Positions 18,144 through 28,861 are shown, numbered from the stretch's first letter. The stretch: 64,000 bases of DNA from Giesbergeria anulus (GCF_900111115.1 NZ_FOGD01000005.1:105373-169372), one strand, 5' to 3'. Numbers and translations are program-made. Notes: a model not told the origin generated them from the sequence alone.

Positions 18144-19928
18144 ATGCGATTTGATGATATGCGGGTATCGCATAAGTTGTGGGGCGCGATTTTTGGCTTA
18201 GTGCTGGTGATGATGGCAGCCCTCTTTTTTATGCAGCAACGGGCCAACACAGCCATGGTGCAAGTGCTGCGCGATATAGCCCACCATGAAGAGATGATTA
18301 CCTTGGCAACGCGCTGGGAGGGCCTGACCGAAGTAGTAGTAGAGCGTATCGCTGCCACGATCACAATTGAAAACCCCGAAGTCACCAATGCCCTGAACCA
18401 ACGTTCTGCCGCTAACTCGGCCAGAGTCAATGAAACACAGGCCCGCATCCGTGAGTTGGCGACTTCCGAGCAAGACAAGCAGGCACTAGAGAAAATAGGC
18501 CATGCCCGCACTGCTACCTTGGCACTGTTCAAAAAAATTCCGGAGATCAAAGCCAACGGCAACATGGAGACGGTCGTCAGATTTTCTAACGAGCAGTTTT
18601 TGCCCGCCGCAGCGCGCTATGTGGGTGCCCTGCGCGAGTTTGTACAACTGCAAGAAACGCAACGCGATACACGACTACAGCAGGCTGAAGAGGCCCGCCA
18701 GCACAGCACTTGGCTGGGGGTGGGTGTAGCGGCGCTGGTGTCGCTAGTAGCCGTGCTGCTGTCGTTGGCGCTAGTGCGCTCCATCACCGACCCTCTGCAT
18801 CATGTGGTGAAAGTGGCCCAGACTATTGGAGCTGGCGACTTGGCACAAACAATACAAACGCAACGCCAAGACGAGTTTGGTGATTTGATACGCGCCTTTA
18901 CCCAGATGTCCGAACGCCTGCGCAGCTTGGTGGCCGAAGTGCGCGCTGGTGTCGATTCGGTATCTGCAGCGGCAGGACAAATTGCCAATGGCAACCACGA
19001 CCTCTCAGCACGCACCGAGCAAACCGCCGCCAATTTACAGGAAACAGCGGCTAGCATGGAGCAGCTCACGGCCACCGTCACCCAATCAGTGGATACGGCA
19101 CGCCAAGCCAACCAGCTAGCCAGTACGGCAGCGCAATCGGCCCAGCGCGGTGGTGAGGTCGTCAATCAGGTGGTCAGCAGCATGCAGCAAATCACCGATA
19201 GTTCGCGCAAAATTGCCGACATCATCAGCGTCATTGATGGCATTGCCTTTCAAACCAATATTTTGGCGCTCAATGCAGCGGTAGAAGCGGCACGCGCGGG
19301 CGAGCAAGGCCGGGGTTTTGCCGTGGTGGCCTCTGAGGTACGCAGCCTGGCTGGGCGCAGTGCTGCAGCAGCCAAAGAGATCAAGGCACTGATTGATACC
19401 TCGGTGGCTAATGTCGAGGCTGGCTCGCAACAAGTAGCCCAAGCGGGCCAGAGCATGAGTGAAATTGTCAGCAGTGTGCAACGCGTCAGCGACCTGATCG
19501 GCGAGATCACTGCCTCATCTACAGAGCAGCGCGATGGCATTGCCCAAGTCAATGTAGCCGTGACCAAACTAGACCAAATGACGCAGCAAAACGCGGCGCT
19601 GGTCGAAGAGTCTGCCGCCGCCGCCAGCGCTATGCGCGATCAGGCACAACACCTGTCGAAGGTGGTGTCTGTGTTTAACGTTGGTGCATCTTTGGCCGCC
19701 AGTCCAGCCAGCACCAGCAGCGCACCACGTCGCCCCGCTGCCTCACCACCCGTACGGGCCAAAGCCGTGTCCGCGCCAGCAGCACGCACCACTGCGCGGC
19801 CAGCGGTGGCAGCACCAGCACAGCCTAGCGCACCGCCCAAGGCAGCGCCTGCGCGCATTGCTCCACCAGCGCCCGCACTAGCGCACCGCAGCACCACGAG
19901 TGCAGACGACGACTGGGAAAGTTTCTAA
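18144..19928 (+). CDS. Methyl-accepting chemotaxis protein with four-helix-bundle sensor
   Basis: A 594-residue chemoreceptor. A first membrane helix (about residues 13-32) and a second near residue 195 bracket a helical periplasmic domain of the 4HB_MCP type; HAMP and the long cytoplasmic coiled coil follow. The signalling tip is [20 protein letters not shown]. After an Ala/Pro-rich linker the protein ends in DDDWESF, which resembles the xWxxF pentapeptide that recruits CheR/CheB. The start at 18144 has AGGGAGAAAACTC upstream; the open frame extends to 18048 without conservation. Ligand unknown. Confidence 0.93.
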   Translation: MRFDDMRVSHKLWGAIFGLVLVMMAALFFMQQRANTAMVQVLRDIAHHEEMITLATRWEGLTEVVVERIAATITIENPEVTNALNQRSAANSARVNETQARIRELATSEQDKQALEKIGHARTATLALFKKIPEIKANGNMETVVRFSNEQFLPAAARYVGALREFVQLQETQRDTRLQQAEEARQHSTWLGVGVAALVSLVAVLLSLALVRSITDPLHHVVKVAQTIGAGDLAQTIQTQRQDEFGDLIRAFTQMSERLRSLVAEVRAGVDSVSAAAGQIANGNHDLSARTEQTAANLQETAASMEQLTATVTQSVDTARQANQLASTAAQSAQRGGEVVNQVVSSMQQITDSSRKIADIISVIDGIAFQTNILALNAAVEAARAGEQGRGFAVVASEVRSLAGRSAAAAKEIKALIDTSVANVEAGSQQVAQAGQSMSEIVSSVQRVSDLIGEITASSTEQRDGIAQVNVAVTKLDQMTQQNAALVEESAAAASAMRDQAQHLSKVVSVFNVGASLAASPASTSSAPRRPAASPPVRAKAVSAPAARTTARPAVAAPAQPSAPPKAAPARIAPPAPALAHRSTTSADDDWESF

Positions 19929-19937
19929 GCACGGGGC

Positions 19938-20576
19938 TTAGGCACCCCCAACGTAAGGGTTACTTTGGCGCTCACGGCCAAAGGTGCTCTCAGGGCCATG
20001 GCCTGGAACAAACACGGTTTGATTGCCCATCGGCCACAGGCGCTGGGTGATGCTGTGAATCAATTGTTCGTGGTTGCCTTGCGGAAAATCGGTGCGGCCA
20101 ATGCTGCCCGCAAACAGCACATCGCCCACAAAAGCGCGGTCAATCTGCGGCGCATGGAACACGACATGGCCCGGCGTGTGGCCGGGGCAGTGGCGCACTT
20201 GCACCGTCTCGTTGCCCACAGTCACGGTATCGCCATCGGCCAGCCAGCGCGTAGGCGTAAAAGGCTGGGCGGGTGCAAAGCCAAAGCGCTGGCTTTGCAT
20301 GGCCAAACCATCAATCCAAAACTGATCGCCAGGGTGCGGCCCCACGATGGGCAAATGCAGGCGCTCGGACAGCTCGCCTGTGCCACCAGCGTGGTCGATA
20401 TGGGCGTGGGTGAGCCAAAGCTGGGTAAGCGTCAGGCCCAAGCGTTCAATTTCAGCCAACAAGCGATCAATCTCGCCACCGGGGTCAATGATGGCCGCTT
20501 GGTGCGTGGCATCGCACCAAACGATAGAGCAGTTTTGCTGAAACGGCGTGACAGGAACGGTCAGGTATTGAAGCAT
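19938..20576 (-). CDS. Metallo-beta-lactamase-fold hydrolase (glyoxalase II/YcbL-like)
   Basis: A 212-residue MBL-fold protein. The zinc motif THAHIDHAGG (HxHxDH), the later GHTPGHV and the C-terminal FVPGHG are in the expected order. The N-terminus MLQYLTVPVTPFQQNCSIVWC is typical of YcbL-type glyoxalase II-like thiolesterases, which sets the start at 20576 although an ATG at 20597 and longer frames exist. It likely hydrolyses S-lactoylglutathione or another thioester; this is inferred from the family. Confidence 0.88.
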   Translation of the reverse strand: MLQYLTVPVTPFQQNCSIVWCDATHQAAIIDPGGEIDRLLAEIERLGLTLTQLWLTHAHIDHAGGTGELSERLHLPIVGPHPGDQFWIDGLAMQSQRFGFAPAQPFTPTRWLADGDTVTVGNETVQVRHCPGHTPGHVVFHAPQIDRAFVGDVLFAGSIGRTDFPQGNHEQLIHSITQRLWPMGNQTVFVPGHGPESTFGRERQSNPYVGGA

Positions 20577-20854
20577 AAGAAGGCGCGGCCAAAGCATGGC
20601 GCAGTGTGCAAGGAAAGCAGAACGATAGCGCAAGCTTGCCACAAGCTCCACGGTGTGCGTTGGGCACATGCACATCTCAAGAGGCCCACTCCCCCTAAAG
20701 AGAGCAGGAGAGGAACAGACAATTTAGTTATTGCCAAGCAACATCAAGATGATTAAAAATTTCTGTTCAGAATAAATCGTTCTTATGTTCGCATCTGCCA
20801 ACCCACACGGGGCTGGTTGGATATCTCCATTTCTTTTCTCTACAAAGGTTTTTC

Positions 20855-22873
20855 ATGAGCGCAAACAGCTTGGATCAAGACGTCTCTTCTGTGGCCTATG
20901 CACGCCACATTGGTACTGCCGTTTTATACGTTGGCACAGATGGCACTTGGTCGGTAGGCCGTGTCGGACAAAAAGTCAGTGAGTACCAAAGCGTTAAGTT
21001 CAACGGCCAAGGTGGCGTCCACGACGACAGCTTCGAGGTCACGGCGCTGGCAGCAGAGTTGCGTAACGATGGTGGCTACGTTTTGTATCTGCAAAGCAAC
21101 CAAAATCCGGCACAGTTCTTCGAAGCCACCACCGATGCCCAAGGCAACCTCACGGGAGCCAAAGCCCTCAGCAACGCCGAACTGTTTGCCGCCGAAGTGC
21201 GCTACGGCATCGACCTAAACTACAACGGCGGGCTGGGTGATGCAATGGTGCTGGTCGATGCTGGCAGCGTTAACCTGTATCTAGACGGCTTGGGAGGCTA
21301 CCAGTTACAGCAGACCGATGGCAGCTTCCGTCCGTTGCAGTTTGCTGGCCAAGCTGTGACCCTGGACATGCTCGAAGGCTTTGAAATTGAAACCGTGGTA
21401 CCCAAAACGGGTGGCGGCTACCAGATTTATGTCCGCGATGAGGACGACAATCTGTTTGAATTGGGCACCGATCAGGCTGGTGGCGTCGATGCCGGGACAA
21501 TCCACACAGTAGGTTCTGCCCAAATAGCAGAACTAGAAAAAAGCTTGGGCGAAGACATCAACGCGGGCGGCGACACACCGGTGGCCGCAGGCTGGACTTC
21601 GCTGCTCAAAACAGCTGGAGTCAAAGCACAAGTAGAGGCCCTGACGGCCAACCACGCCAAAATCAACCACGCTGGGCTGGTCAAGATCGTGGATGCGGCC
21701 ATTGATTCTGCCGGTGGTGCTAACAACCAGATCGGAGCCGATCTGTTCAACGACCTCAAGGCCATTGCAGCCCGTGGCAAAGAGTTGTTTACGGCACCTG
21801 ATCTGGCAGGCACAGAAACCGGCTATTTGCTGGATGTGTTCAACCAACTGGTCAATGGCTCCAAAGCCAACAATTTCTATACCGGGGGCCAGACGCAAAC
21901 CCAAACCTTGGGTAACCTCAGCCCCAGCGCCACAGCCAGCACCTTGCAAAAGCTAGAAGCCAAATGGCTGCTGGGCCAAGACCTGCCCAACCCCACCACA
22001 GAAGGCGATACCGCCAACCCCAATGCTGCTGCGGCCTCCGGTGTCTACAAAGCATTCAATGCCGAGTTGATCAGCGGCGCTTCTGCATTTGACGTCAATC
22101 AGGGCAGTGCTGGCACTTGCTACCTACTGGCGTCGATGGCCGCCGTGGCCCAAGTCAATCCCACCGCCCTCAACAGTGTGTTTGTCGCCAATGGCAGCAG
22201 CACTGACGGGTTGCAAACTTGGGGCGTGCGCTTTTTTGACACCAATGGCAAAGTCCATTGGGTCACCGCCAATAACCAGTTTGTCGTTAAAAACCCCGAA
22301 GACACCGAAACCGCTTATAGCAAGGTCAAAGGTGTGGACGCTCAGGGCAACCAGACAAAAGAACTGTGGGCACCGCTGCTAGAAAAAGCCTACGCCCAAG
22401 CCAATGAATTGCAGATTTTTGGCCGCACTACCCAAACCAACTCTATGCTGGCCATTGAGGGCGGTTTGGCCGAGGCTGTGGTCAATGTAGCCGGTGGCAA
22501 AGTGACCACCTTTACCGACGAAGTCACCACCTACAACGGCAACAGCATCCTCCAAACCAGTGTGGTGCCCACCGGCAGCACCGCCTTAGAGCAATACACC
22601 AAAGCCATGAATGAGGGCAAGGTGTTGTTTATAGTGTCTGGTGCCACCACCAACGATGCCAACGGTGCCAAGCTGTTTGTGCCCGGCCATGCCTACATGG
22701 CCTACGATGCAGATACCAGCAATCCATCTAACACCTCAGTCAAGGTGTACAACCCGTGGGGGGTCTCGGTCTCCACAGCCCAAGAGCCAACACCGACCTA
22801 TCTGGCCCCGTTTGACATGGATGTGGCCACACTGGTGGGCACCGATGGCATCAGCGTTTGGATCAGCGTTTGA
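20855..22873 (+). CDS. Calpain-like (C2 family) cysteine protease domain protein
   Basis: A 672-residue protein. The C-terminal half has a calpain-type catalytic set: C422 in NQGSAGTCYLLASMAAVAQ, H612 in PGHAYMAYD and N633 in YNPWG, in the Cys-His-Asn order and with the surrounding motifs of papain-fold calpains. The N-terminal 220 residues are Gly/Asp-rich, contain EVRYGIDLNYNGGLGDA and resemble the beta-rich Trp/Asp repeats seen in some exported RTX-like proteins. No Sec signal peptide or membrane segment is visible, so if it is exported a type I route is possible. It stands alone, with a 179-base AT-rich gap upstream. Confidence 0.75.
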   Translation: MSANSLDQDVSSVAYARHIGTAVLYVGTDGTWSVGRVGQKVSEYQSVKFNGQGGVHDDSFEVTALAAELRNDGGYVLYLQSNQNPAQFFEATTDAQGNLTGAKALSNAELFAAEVRYGIDLNYNGGLGDAMVLVDAGSVNLYLDGLGGYQLQQTDGSFRPLQFAGQAVTLDMLEGFEIETVVPKTGGGYQIYVRDEDDNLFELGTDQAGGVDAGTIHTVGSAQIAELEKSLGEDINAGGDTPVAAGWTSLLKTAGVKAQVEALTANHAKINHAGLVKIVDAAIDSAGGANNQIGADLFNDLKAIAARGKELFTAPDLAGTETGYLLDVFNQLVNGSKANNFYTGGQTQTQTLGNLSPSATASTLQKLEAKWLLGQDLPNPTTEGDTANPNAAAASGVYKAFNAELISGASAFDVNQGSAGTCYLLASMAAVAQVNPTALNSVFVANGSSTDGLQTWGVRFFDTNGKVHWVTANNQFVVKNPEDTETAYSKVKGVDAQGNQTKELWAPLLEKAYAQANELQIFGRTTQTNSMLAIEGGLAEAVVNVAGGKVTTFTDEVTTYNGNSILQTSVVPTGSTALEQYTKAMNEGKVLFIVSGATTNDANGAKLFVPGHAYMAYDADTSNPSNTSVKVYNPWGVSVSTAQEPTPTYLAPFDMDVATLVGTDGISVWISV

Positions 22874-22910
22874 TCTGCTAGCGCCTCTGGTGCAAGGCAA
22901 GTTGCCATCC

Positions 22911-22937
22911 TGCCCGCCCTGACCGTAGCGGCGGGCA
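22911..22937. terminator. Perfect 8-bp hairpin downstream of the calpain-like gene
   Basis: TGCCCGCC and GGCGGGCA form a perfect stem with an 11-base loop about 40 bases after the stop codon. There is no T-run, so it may be a transcript-stabilising hairpin rather than an intrinsic terminator. It overlaps the end of the decayed replication-type gene fragment. Confidence 0.35.
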
Positions 22938-23123
22938 TTGGCTGTTTAGCCAAGCCAGATCAAACAAGGCCCAATGGTTCAGGGCCATCCACTGCACCAC
23001 CCGACCCAAAAGCTGCCCCACGCTAGCAGCATGGGCTAGTAACTGCGGGGATTATTGGAGCACGTTGGGCAAGGCGGGGTGGCCTTTAGCCCGGCGTGCT
23101 TGTTGCCACCCCTGTAGCGCGCC
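22922..23123 (-). pseudogene. Decayed fragment of the helix-turn-helix replication-type gene found at 60917-62035
   Basis: The minus strand here reads like 61489-61700 of this same window. Peptides LQGWQQARRAKGHPALPNVLQ-stop and, in another frame, the VVQWMALNHWALFDLAWL stretch match LQAWQQVRRAKGRPALPNALQ and VVQVMALNDWASFDPAWL of the intact gene. The reading is broken by a stop codon and a frame change, and there is no start. It occupies most of the 454-base gap between the calpain-like gene and the second chemoreceptor; the remaining bases (23124-23327) show nothing beyond the ribosome site of the next gene. It marks a past insertion of the element that carries the intact copy. Confidence 0.75.
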
Positions 23124-23327
23124 AGCGAGCTGGCGCGACCAATAGAAAACATTTCGGGCATGGCCGTCCTCGTAGAAATGGGCTTGGTGAAGAAATTTCC
23201 TGATATCGAGCAACGTCTGGAAATATTTTGACGGAATCAATTGATCCTGCCTCCTGTGTTCTTCTATAACCGCCCCCAGTCGGGCACAATAAAACCCAGA
23301 AAATCTATCACTCTCGGGGGATCTCCT

Positions 23328-25193
23328 ATGGTTAGCAGTTTGCGCACGCGCCTCACGCTTTTTAGCATTGCCATCACCACTATTTCTTTGTTGGTGCTCA
23401 CGGGTGCAATGCTGTGGATGGTGCGCGATCATCTGCTCAAGGCCCAAGATCAACGCATGAGCGAACTGACAAACATTCACGCCGCCGACTTGGCTGCAAT
23501 GGTCAAGGACAAGCGTAAAGCCACCAGCGCCATTAAAGCGGCAGTGAACACAGCGCAAGACCCTTCGGCACCGGCACCCGACCCGATTCCGATGCTCAAG
23601 GTTATCAAAGAGGCAGGCGGACTCGATGGTGCATTTTTTGTCTATTCTGACAAGCGCTTTGCTTTCATCCGCAAGATGCCTGCAGACTTCGATGGTACCC
23701 AACGCCCTTGGTACAAGCAGGCAGTGGCAACGGGCGGATCCATCCTGACCGCCCCCTACATCGATATGATTTATAAAAAGCTCACCTTCGCCTTTGCCGA
23801 GCCGGTAATGCACAACGGCCAAGTGATTGCGGTGGTGGGCTCGAACATGACCATCGACAGCATCAACCGCACCATCGCTAATATCCACCCTACCGATAAA
23901 AGCTTTGCCTTTTTGATCAATGACGATGGAAAAATTTTGGCCTACCCCAAGGCCGATCTGGTGCTCAAGCCGGTATCGGCCATTGCACCCAGCCTCAATA
24001 CCGAACTGATCCAACAATTGACCCGCCAAGGCGGCTATACCAAGGTCGCTATTGATGGTGCCGACCACATGCTTTATGCAGCCAAGGTCGAGGGCACCCC
24101 TTGGCTGTTAGCCATTGGCGTGGACTACAACGAAGCCATGCACCCACTGCACCAGCAGTTGCAGGTGGCTGCCCTCATTGCCGTGCTGTGCGTACTGGCT
24201 GCTATCGTGGTGGTAAAAACGGTGGTCGGCAGCCAGTTGCAGCGCCTGACCCGCGTGCGCGACGCCCTGCAAGACATCGCCAGTGGCGAAGGTGACCTGA
24301 CCCGTCGTATCTCGGAAAGTGGTAACGATGAACTGACACACATTGCCAAAGCGTTCAACCAGTTTGTGGACAAAATGGCCTTGGTGCTACAGCAGATTCG
24401 CTCCTCGTCTGACGCTGTGCGCATGGCTTCGCACGAAATTGCCAATGGCAACCAAGACCTGTCTATCCGCACCGAACAGCAAGCCAGCTCCCTGCAACAA
24501 ACCGCTACCGTAATGGAGGACTTGACCACCACCGTGCAGCAAAACGCCGAAAATGCCCGCCAAGCCAATCAACTAGCTAGTGATGCCTCTCAAATCGCTG
24601 CCCACGGCGGACAAGTGGTTGGACAGGTAGTGCAGACCATGGGCGGCATTGACACAGCATCGCGCAAAATTGTGGACATCATTAGCGTGATTGACGGCAT
24701 TGCCTTCCAGACCAATATCTTGGCGCTCAATGCAGCGGTAGAGGCGGCCCGTGCTGGCGAGCAAGGCCGGGGTTTTGCCGTCGTAGCCGCCGAAGTGCGC
24801 ACGCTGGCACAGCGCAGTGCCAATGCTGCCAAGGAAATCAAGACCCTGATCGACGCTTCAGTGGCTCAAGTCAATGCCGGCAGTCAATTAGTGCATGATG
24901 CCGGGGAGACGATGGAGAAGGTGGTCGAGAGCATCCGCCGTGTCAGTGCCATCGTTGCTGAAATCAGCGCCGCTAGTCAAACGCAGAGCAATGGCATTGC
25001 TGGAGTGGGCCAGTCTGTGACGCTGATGGACCAAAGCACGCAGCAAAATGCGGCCTTGGTTGAACAGGCTGCTGCGGCAGCGCAGTCGCTGCAGCAACAA
25101 GCCAGCCAGTTGGCTAACGTGGTAGCAGGCTTTAAGTTGTCTGGCGAGCAGTCCCCTGCAATGCAGGTGCCACCAGCGCGGCGCTTACGCTGA
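23328..25193 (+). CDS. Methyl-accepting chemotaxis protein with Cache sensor domain
   Basis: A 621-residue chemoreceptor. An N-terminal membrane helix, a long periplasmic domain of the double-Cache type (contains [13 protein letters not shown] and the LTAPYID segment) and a second helix near residue 295 are followed by HAMP and the MA signalling domain with [20 protein letters not shown]. Cache receptors commonly sense amino acids, organic acids or amines. The start at 23328 has GGGGGATCTCCT upstream; the longer open frame is not conserved. Unlike the receptor at 18144 it has no C-terminal CheR-docking motif. Confidence 0.93.
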   Translation: MVSSLRTRLTLFSIAITTISLLVLTGAMLWMVRDHLLKAQDQRMSELTNIHAADLAAMVKDKRKATSAIKAAVNTAQDPSAPAPDPIPMLKVIKEAGGLDGAFFVYSDKRFAFIRKMPADFDGTQRPWYKQAVATGGSILTAPYIDMIYKKLTFAFAEPVMHNGQVIAVVGSNMTIDSINRTIANIHPTDKSFAFLINDDGKILAYPKADLVLKPVSAIAPSLNTELIQQLTRQGGYTKVAIDGADHMLYAAKVEGTPWLLAIGVDYNEAMHPLHQQLQVAALIAVLCVLAAIVVVKTVVGSQLQRLTRVRDALQDIASGEGDLTRRISESGNDELTHIAKAFNQFVDKMALVLQQIRSSSDAVRMASHEIANGNQDLSIRTEQQASSLQQTATVMEDLTTTVQQNAENARQANQLASDASQIAAHGGQVVGQVVQTMGGIDTASRKIVDIISVIDGIAFQTNILALNAAVEAARAGEQGRGFAVVAAEVRTLAQRSANAAKEIKTLIDASVAQVNAGSQLVHDAGETMEKVVESIRRVSAIVAEISAASQTQSNGIAGVGQSVTLMDQSTQQNAALVEQAAAAAQSLQQQASQLANVVAGFKLSGEQSPAMQVPPARRLR

Positions 25194-25264
25194 CAGGCCA
25201 CTGGGGGTTGCAGTGATGCTGCTCCCAGTGTTTCAGGGCTTTATTGCTTTTGAGGAAATAAGAT

Positions 25265-26104
25265 ATGCAACACACCGAAGCCCTCAAATCCATTCGCAAT
25301 AAAATTGTCCCCCTTTTGCTGTTAGTGCCGATAGCGTTCTTTGGCTTTCACAGCTTTACGCGCATCAAAACCGGCGAGGTGGGGGTGCGGGTAGACTTTT
25401 CAAAAGAAGTACAGCCCGGAGAATTATTGCCTGGAAGTTGGAATCAAAACCTGATTGGCACTATTTTGACATTTCCGGTGCGTGATATCACCATCTCACT
25501 CGACAACAAAACACCCCTCACCGCTGATAATAGTGCCTTGGCCGATTTTGATATTTCGGTGGTTTATGAGATCAACCCCGGATCGGTGGCCGAGCTATAT
25601 TCTAAAAAAGCCAAATCGTTTCACCAGATTAGTGATGGTGATTGGTTGCTCATGTACAACTATGTTGGCACGCTGGTTAATAATGCAGCATATAAGGCAA
25701 TACGCCAATACAAGGCATTGGAAGTAGCCGACAACCGTTCTAAGCTAGAGCAAGAAATCCGCCAGCACGTGGCGGAGCAATTGGCTTCTGAAAAACTAGA
25801 AAATGCCATTCATATCACGGTGGTGCAAATTCGCAACGTACAACCCAACGCTGAAATTTTGCGCTCGGCCACCGAGTATGTTCGGGCACAAAACGAATTG
25901 CGTGTCAAAGAAACCGAAGTAGAAATCGCCAAAAAAGAATCTGAGCGCATGGCAGCATTGGCAGTCAATAGCGCACAAAGCATTGCTTATATGCAGGCAC
26001 AAGCACAATTAAAAATTGCCGAAGGTATTGCAGCAGGCAAGGTCAATACCATTGTGGTACCAATGGATTTTCGGGGAATGGTCAATATTGGGGCCAAGAA
26101 TTAA
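25265..26104 (+). CDS. SPFH/prohibitin (band 7) domain protein
   Basis: A 279-residue protein. An N-terminal membrane anchor (IVPLLLLVPIAFFGFHSF) is followed by a band-7 domain starting FTRIKTGEVGVRVDFSKEVQPG and then a long helical region rich in Glu/Lys/Ala (NELRVKETEVEIAKKESER) ending in GKVNTIVVPMDF. This is the layout of prohibitin-like and stomatin-like scaffold proteins of the inner membrane. Function is unspecified; it has no obvious operon partner. Confidence 0.85.
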   Translation: MQHTEALKSIRNKIVPLLLLVPIAFFGFHSFTRIKTGEVGVRVDFSKEVQPGELLPGSWNQNLIGTILTFPVRDITISLDNKTPLTADNSALADFDISVVYEINPGSVAELYSKKAKSFHQISDGDWLLMYNYVGTLVNNAAYKAIRQYKALEVADNRSKLEQEIRQHVAEQLASEKLENAIHITVVQIRNVQPNAEILRSATEYVRAQNELRVKETEVEIAKKESERMAALAVNSAQSIAYMQAQAQLKIAEGIAAGKVNTIVVPMDFRGMVNIGAKN

Positions 26105-26122
26105 GCAACGCGACACCACTGC

Positions 26123-26908
26123 TCAATCAGCCAGTGGATGAGGCAGCGGCTCTAGCGGTGGTGCAGCTTCGTCGTGAGCGCCGGGCAGCACCAAGCGGCC
26201 ATCGCGCAGCGCTTGCAGCAGCAGGTGTGGCGTCGTGCAGATGTGCGCTTCCAGCGCCAGCGCAGCACGGGCTTCGTGTCCGGCCAAGGCCAGTTCGTAA
26301 ATTTCGCGGTGCTCGGCATGGACATCGCGCAACAAGCCCGGCAGGCCCATCGCGTAGCGCCGGTAGCGCTCGCTGTGGCGCGACAGCAGGCGCAATACCT
26401 TTTGTGTCCACGCTGAGGGGCGGCCATTGAGCAGCGCTTCATGAAAGCGCACGTTTAGCGCTTCCCATTGCGGGCGTTGCGCGGCGCGGATGGGGTAATC
26501 GACGGCATTCAGGGCGGCATAACTGGCGTGCAGGGCTTGCCGCCAAGCCTCGCCGCCATAGCGCATGGACTGGCGCAGGCCCTCGGTTTCAATCAGTACG
26601 CGCAAGCGCGTGAGTTCTTCTAGGTCTTCGATGGCAATGGGCGTGACGCGAAAGCCGCGCTGGCTTTCGGCAGTCACCAGCGCATCACTGACCAAGCGGG
26701 TGACGGCTTCGCGCAGCGTCCCAGCGCCCACGCCGTATTGCTGACGCAAGTGCTCAATGCGCAGCTTACTGCCCGGTGCCAGTTGGCCCTCGATGATGGC
26801 ATGGCGCAGCCGGTTGTAGGTTTGTTCGGTCAGGGTACGCGAAGGGTCGCTGCCATCATCGGGCATGTCGCTGATCGTATCGGGAAGAAAAAACGCGCGT
26901 TTGACCAT
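26123..26908 (-). CDS. GntR-family regulator with FCD domain (first of two paralogues)
   Basis: About 261 residues: an N-terminal GntR winged helix (LRHAIIEGQLAPGSKLRIEHL, with YGVGAGTLREAVTRLVSDALV as the recognition region) and a helical FCD effector domain. It is closely similar over its whole length to the protein encoded at 36894-37655, including WTQKVLRLLSRHSERYRRY. It lies 16 bases downstream of dmpR on the same strand. FCD regulators usually respond to organic acids, so it may tune the phenol meta-pathway. A GTG at 26914 and an ATG at 26866 are alternative starts. Confidence 0.85.
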   Translation of the reverse strand: MVKRAFFLPDTISDMPDDGSDPSRTLTEQTYNRLRHAIIEGQLAPGSKLRIEHLRQQYGVGAGTLREAVTRLVSDALVTAESQRGFRVTPIAIEDLEELTRLRVLIETEGLRQSMRYGGEAWRQALHASYAALNAVDYPIRAAQRPQWEALNVRFHEALLNGRPSAWTQKVLRLLSRHSERYRRYAMGLPGLLRDVHAEHREIYELALAGHEARAALALEAHICTTPHLLLQALRDGRLVLPGAHDEAAPPLEPLPHPLAD

Positions 26909-26924
26909 CAGCACATCCAGAATA

Positions 26925-28628
26925 TCAGGACGGCGCGCGCTCGTTCAGGCGCGACAGCCGGTAGCTCAGTTGGGGCCGCGTCAGGCCCAAGGTACGCGCT
27001 GCGGCAGACAAATTGCCACCGGCACGGGCCACGGCCTCGCGGATCAGGGTGTCTTCTAGCGCTTCCAAGGATAGACCGCTGTGCAACAGCGTATCGTATA
27101 GCTGTGCCGATTGTGCCGCCGGGGCGGCCACGGTGCGCTCGAGCGCGCCACGGGCGTTCACAGTAGCACCGGCCTGCACAGTGATGTGCGGAAACAGCAT
27201 GTCGGCGTCCACACTTTCATCCGAGGGCGTGAGGATGACGCCGCGTTCAATCAGGTTTTCTAGTTCGCGCACATTGCCCGGCCAGCGGTGGGCGCGCATC
27301 GCCAGCAGCGCCCGGTCGGTAAAACCGGCCAGCCGTTTGCCGTGGCGCACGGCATACTTTTGCAGCAGGTACAGGGCGATGAGTTCGATATCGTCCACCC
27401 GTTCGCGCAGGGCCGGAATGCGGATCGGATAGACATTGAGCCGATACAGCAAATCGCGCCGAAAGCGCCCCTCTTCCACAGCTTTCTCTAAATCGACATT
27501 GGTAGCCGCTACCACGCGCACATCCACGCGCCGGGCTTCGTGCCCGCCCAAGCGTTCAATCTCACCCGTTTGCAACACGCGCAGCAGTTTGGCCTGTGCT
27601 GGCAGCGGCATTTCTCCCAGCTCATCCAGCAGCAAGGTGCCACCATGGGCGCGCTCAAAGCGGCCAATGCGCAGTGCCGAAGCCCCGGTGTAAGCCCCCT
27701 TTTCTGCGCCAAAGAGTTCGCTTTCGATCAACTCGGCGGGCAAGGCCGCGCAGTTGACGGCCACAAACGGTTTGTCGGCCCGTGCCCCCATCGCATGCAG
27801 AGCGCGAGCAAAACGCTCTTTGCCCACGCCGGTCTCACCAGTCAGCAGCACCGTGACCTCGGTGGCGGCAGCCTTGCGCAGCAGCGCCGCCGTTTGCTCA
27901 AAAGCACGCGAGCGGCCAATGATGCGGCCCAGATCATCAGCGGGCTGCTCCAGTTGCGTGCGCAGGCTTTGCACTTGCGATTGCAGTTCATCAAGCTGCA
28001 CCAGTACCGAGTCGGGGTTGTAGTCGCGGGCCATCGCCTCGGCGTCGGGCCATTCTTCGGCAAAGCGGCCCTCAATGCGGCAGTGGGTGTGGCCGCAAGC
28101 GGCGCATTGCACCTCTTTAAACAGCACCGAGCGCTTAAAGAAGGCACTGGTGTAGCCGGAGGCATAACCCAACAACATCCAGCAGGTGGGTTCGTCTTGC
28201 GGGCCAAAGTCGCGCAACTGCGCTTCGACTTCCCAACTGTGATCCCAGCGAAAGCGCCCACAAAAGTGCCCGGCTGCCTCATCGACCTCAAAGGTTTCGG
28301 GCGTGACCTGCACCGCCCCTTCAAGCATGTGCAACTGTAGGCCCACCGCAAACATGTCAAACACCGTAGCACCGGGGCGCACTTGGCAAGCCAGCAGGGC
28401 ATCGCGCTCGCCAGAGGCATAACCGGCGCGCAGCAACAGGCGGCGGGTTTGGGCAGGGCCTAGGGTGTTGATCAATTCACGCCGCAAGGCGTGCAGGGCT
28501 GCTGCATGTACCAACAACATGCGCTGGCCCGACAGCCAAATGCGGCCATCGCCCGCCGAAAAATGCACCAACCGACGCAGGTCGGCATCCGAGGGAAGAG
28601 CAAGGTTTTGGGGGGCAAGCATGGGCAA
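26925..28628 (-). CDS. dmpR: Phenol-responsive sigma-54 activator (DmpR/PoxR/MopR type)
   Basis: A 567-residue XylR/NtrC-class enhancer-binding protein. Order: aromatic-sensing N-terminal domain (about 1-210, with a V4R-type CxxCGHTHC cluster), a B-linker, an AAA+ domain with Walker A GETGVGKE, and a C-terminal Fis-type helix-turn-helix ([19 protein letters not shown]). The sigma-54 contact loop reads GAYTGA instead of the more common GAFTGA. It is divergent from the dmp operon and should activate the sigma-54 promoter at 28862 when phenols are bound. Confidence 0.93.
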   Translation of the reverse strand: MPMLAPQNLALPSDADLRRLVHFSAGDGRIWLSGQRMLLVHAAALHALRRELINTLGPAQTRRLLLRAGYASGERDALLACQVRPGATVFDMFAVGLQLHMLEGAVQVTPETFEVDEAAGHFCGRFRWDHSWEVEAQLRDFGPQDEPTCWMLLGYASGYTSAFFKRSVLFKEVQCAACGHTHCRIEGRFAEEWPDAEAMARDYNPDSVLVQLDELQSQVQSLRTQLEQPADDLGRIIGRSRAFEQTAALLRKAAATEVTVLLTGETGVGKERFARALHAMGARADKPFVAVNCAALPAELIESELFGAEKGAYTGASALRIGRFERAHGGTLLLDELGEMPLPAQAKLLRVLQTGEIERLGGHEARRVDVRVVAATNVDLEKAVEEGRFRRDLLYRLNVYPIRIPALRERVDDIELIALYLLQKYAVRHGKRLAGFTDRALLAMRAHRWPGNVRELENLIERGVILTPSDESVDADMLFPHITVQAGATVNARGALERTVAAPAAQSAQLYDTLLHSGLSLEALEDTLIREAVARAGGNLSAAARTLGLTRPQLSYRLSRLNERAPS

Positions 28629-28684
28629 ACTATCGATAAATTTGCAGGCAGTCCAAACAGGGTTAACCCTGAAGAAAAAGCAAA

Positions 28685-28732
28685 TTCATCAAATCAACCA
28701 TTGGAATAAGCTTATTTTCACCAAATCATCAT
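28685..28732. promoter_or_regulatory. Candidate DmpR upstream activating sequences
   Basis: Two similar 16- to 18-base elements, TTCATCAAATCAACCATT (28685-28702) and TTCACCAAATCATCAT (28717-28732), start 32 bases apart, about three helical turns. They lie about 145 bases upstream of the sigma-54 -24 box, the distance expected for XylR/DmpR-type enhancer sites. Recognition by DmpR is inferred. Confidence 0.45.
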
Positions 28733-28861
28733 ATTGCGCCGCAACATTTTTTGGAAGATGAAATGGAGGTAGCGCCGGGTTCAGGTACCACCCTAAAAAA
28801 TAGCCGATTTTGTAGGGACAAACCCTGATTTTATCGACATTTTTGCTTTTTTCGCCCTCAG

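Noticed and set aside
23052..24068. Minus-strand open frame of 338 residues
   Set aside because: Mostly antisense to the Cache chemoreceptor. Only its last residues are real homology, to the decayed replication-type gene, and these are reported as a pseudogene fragment.
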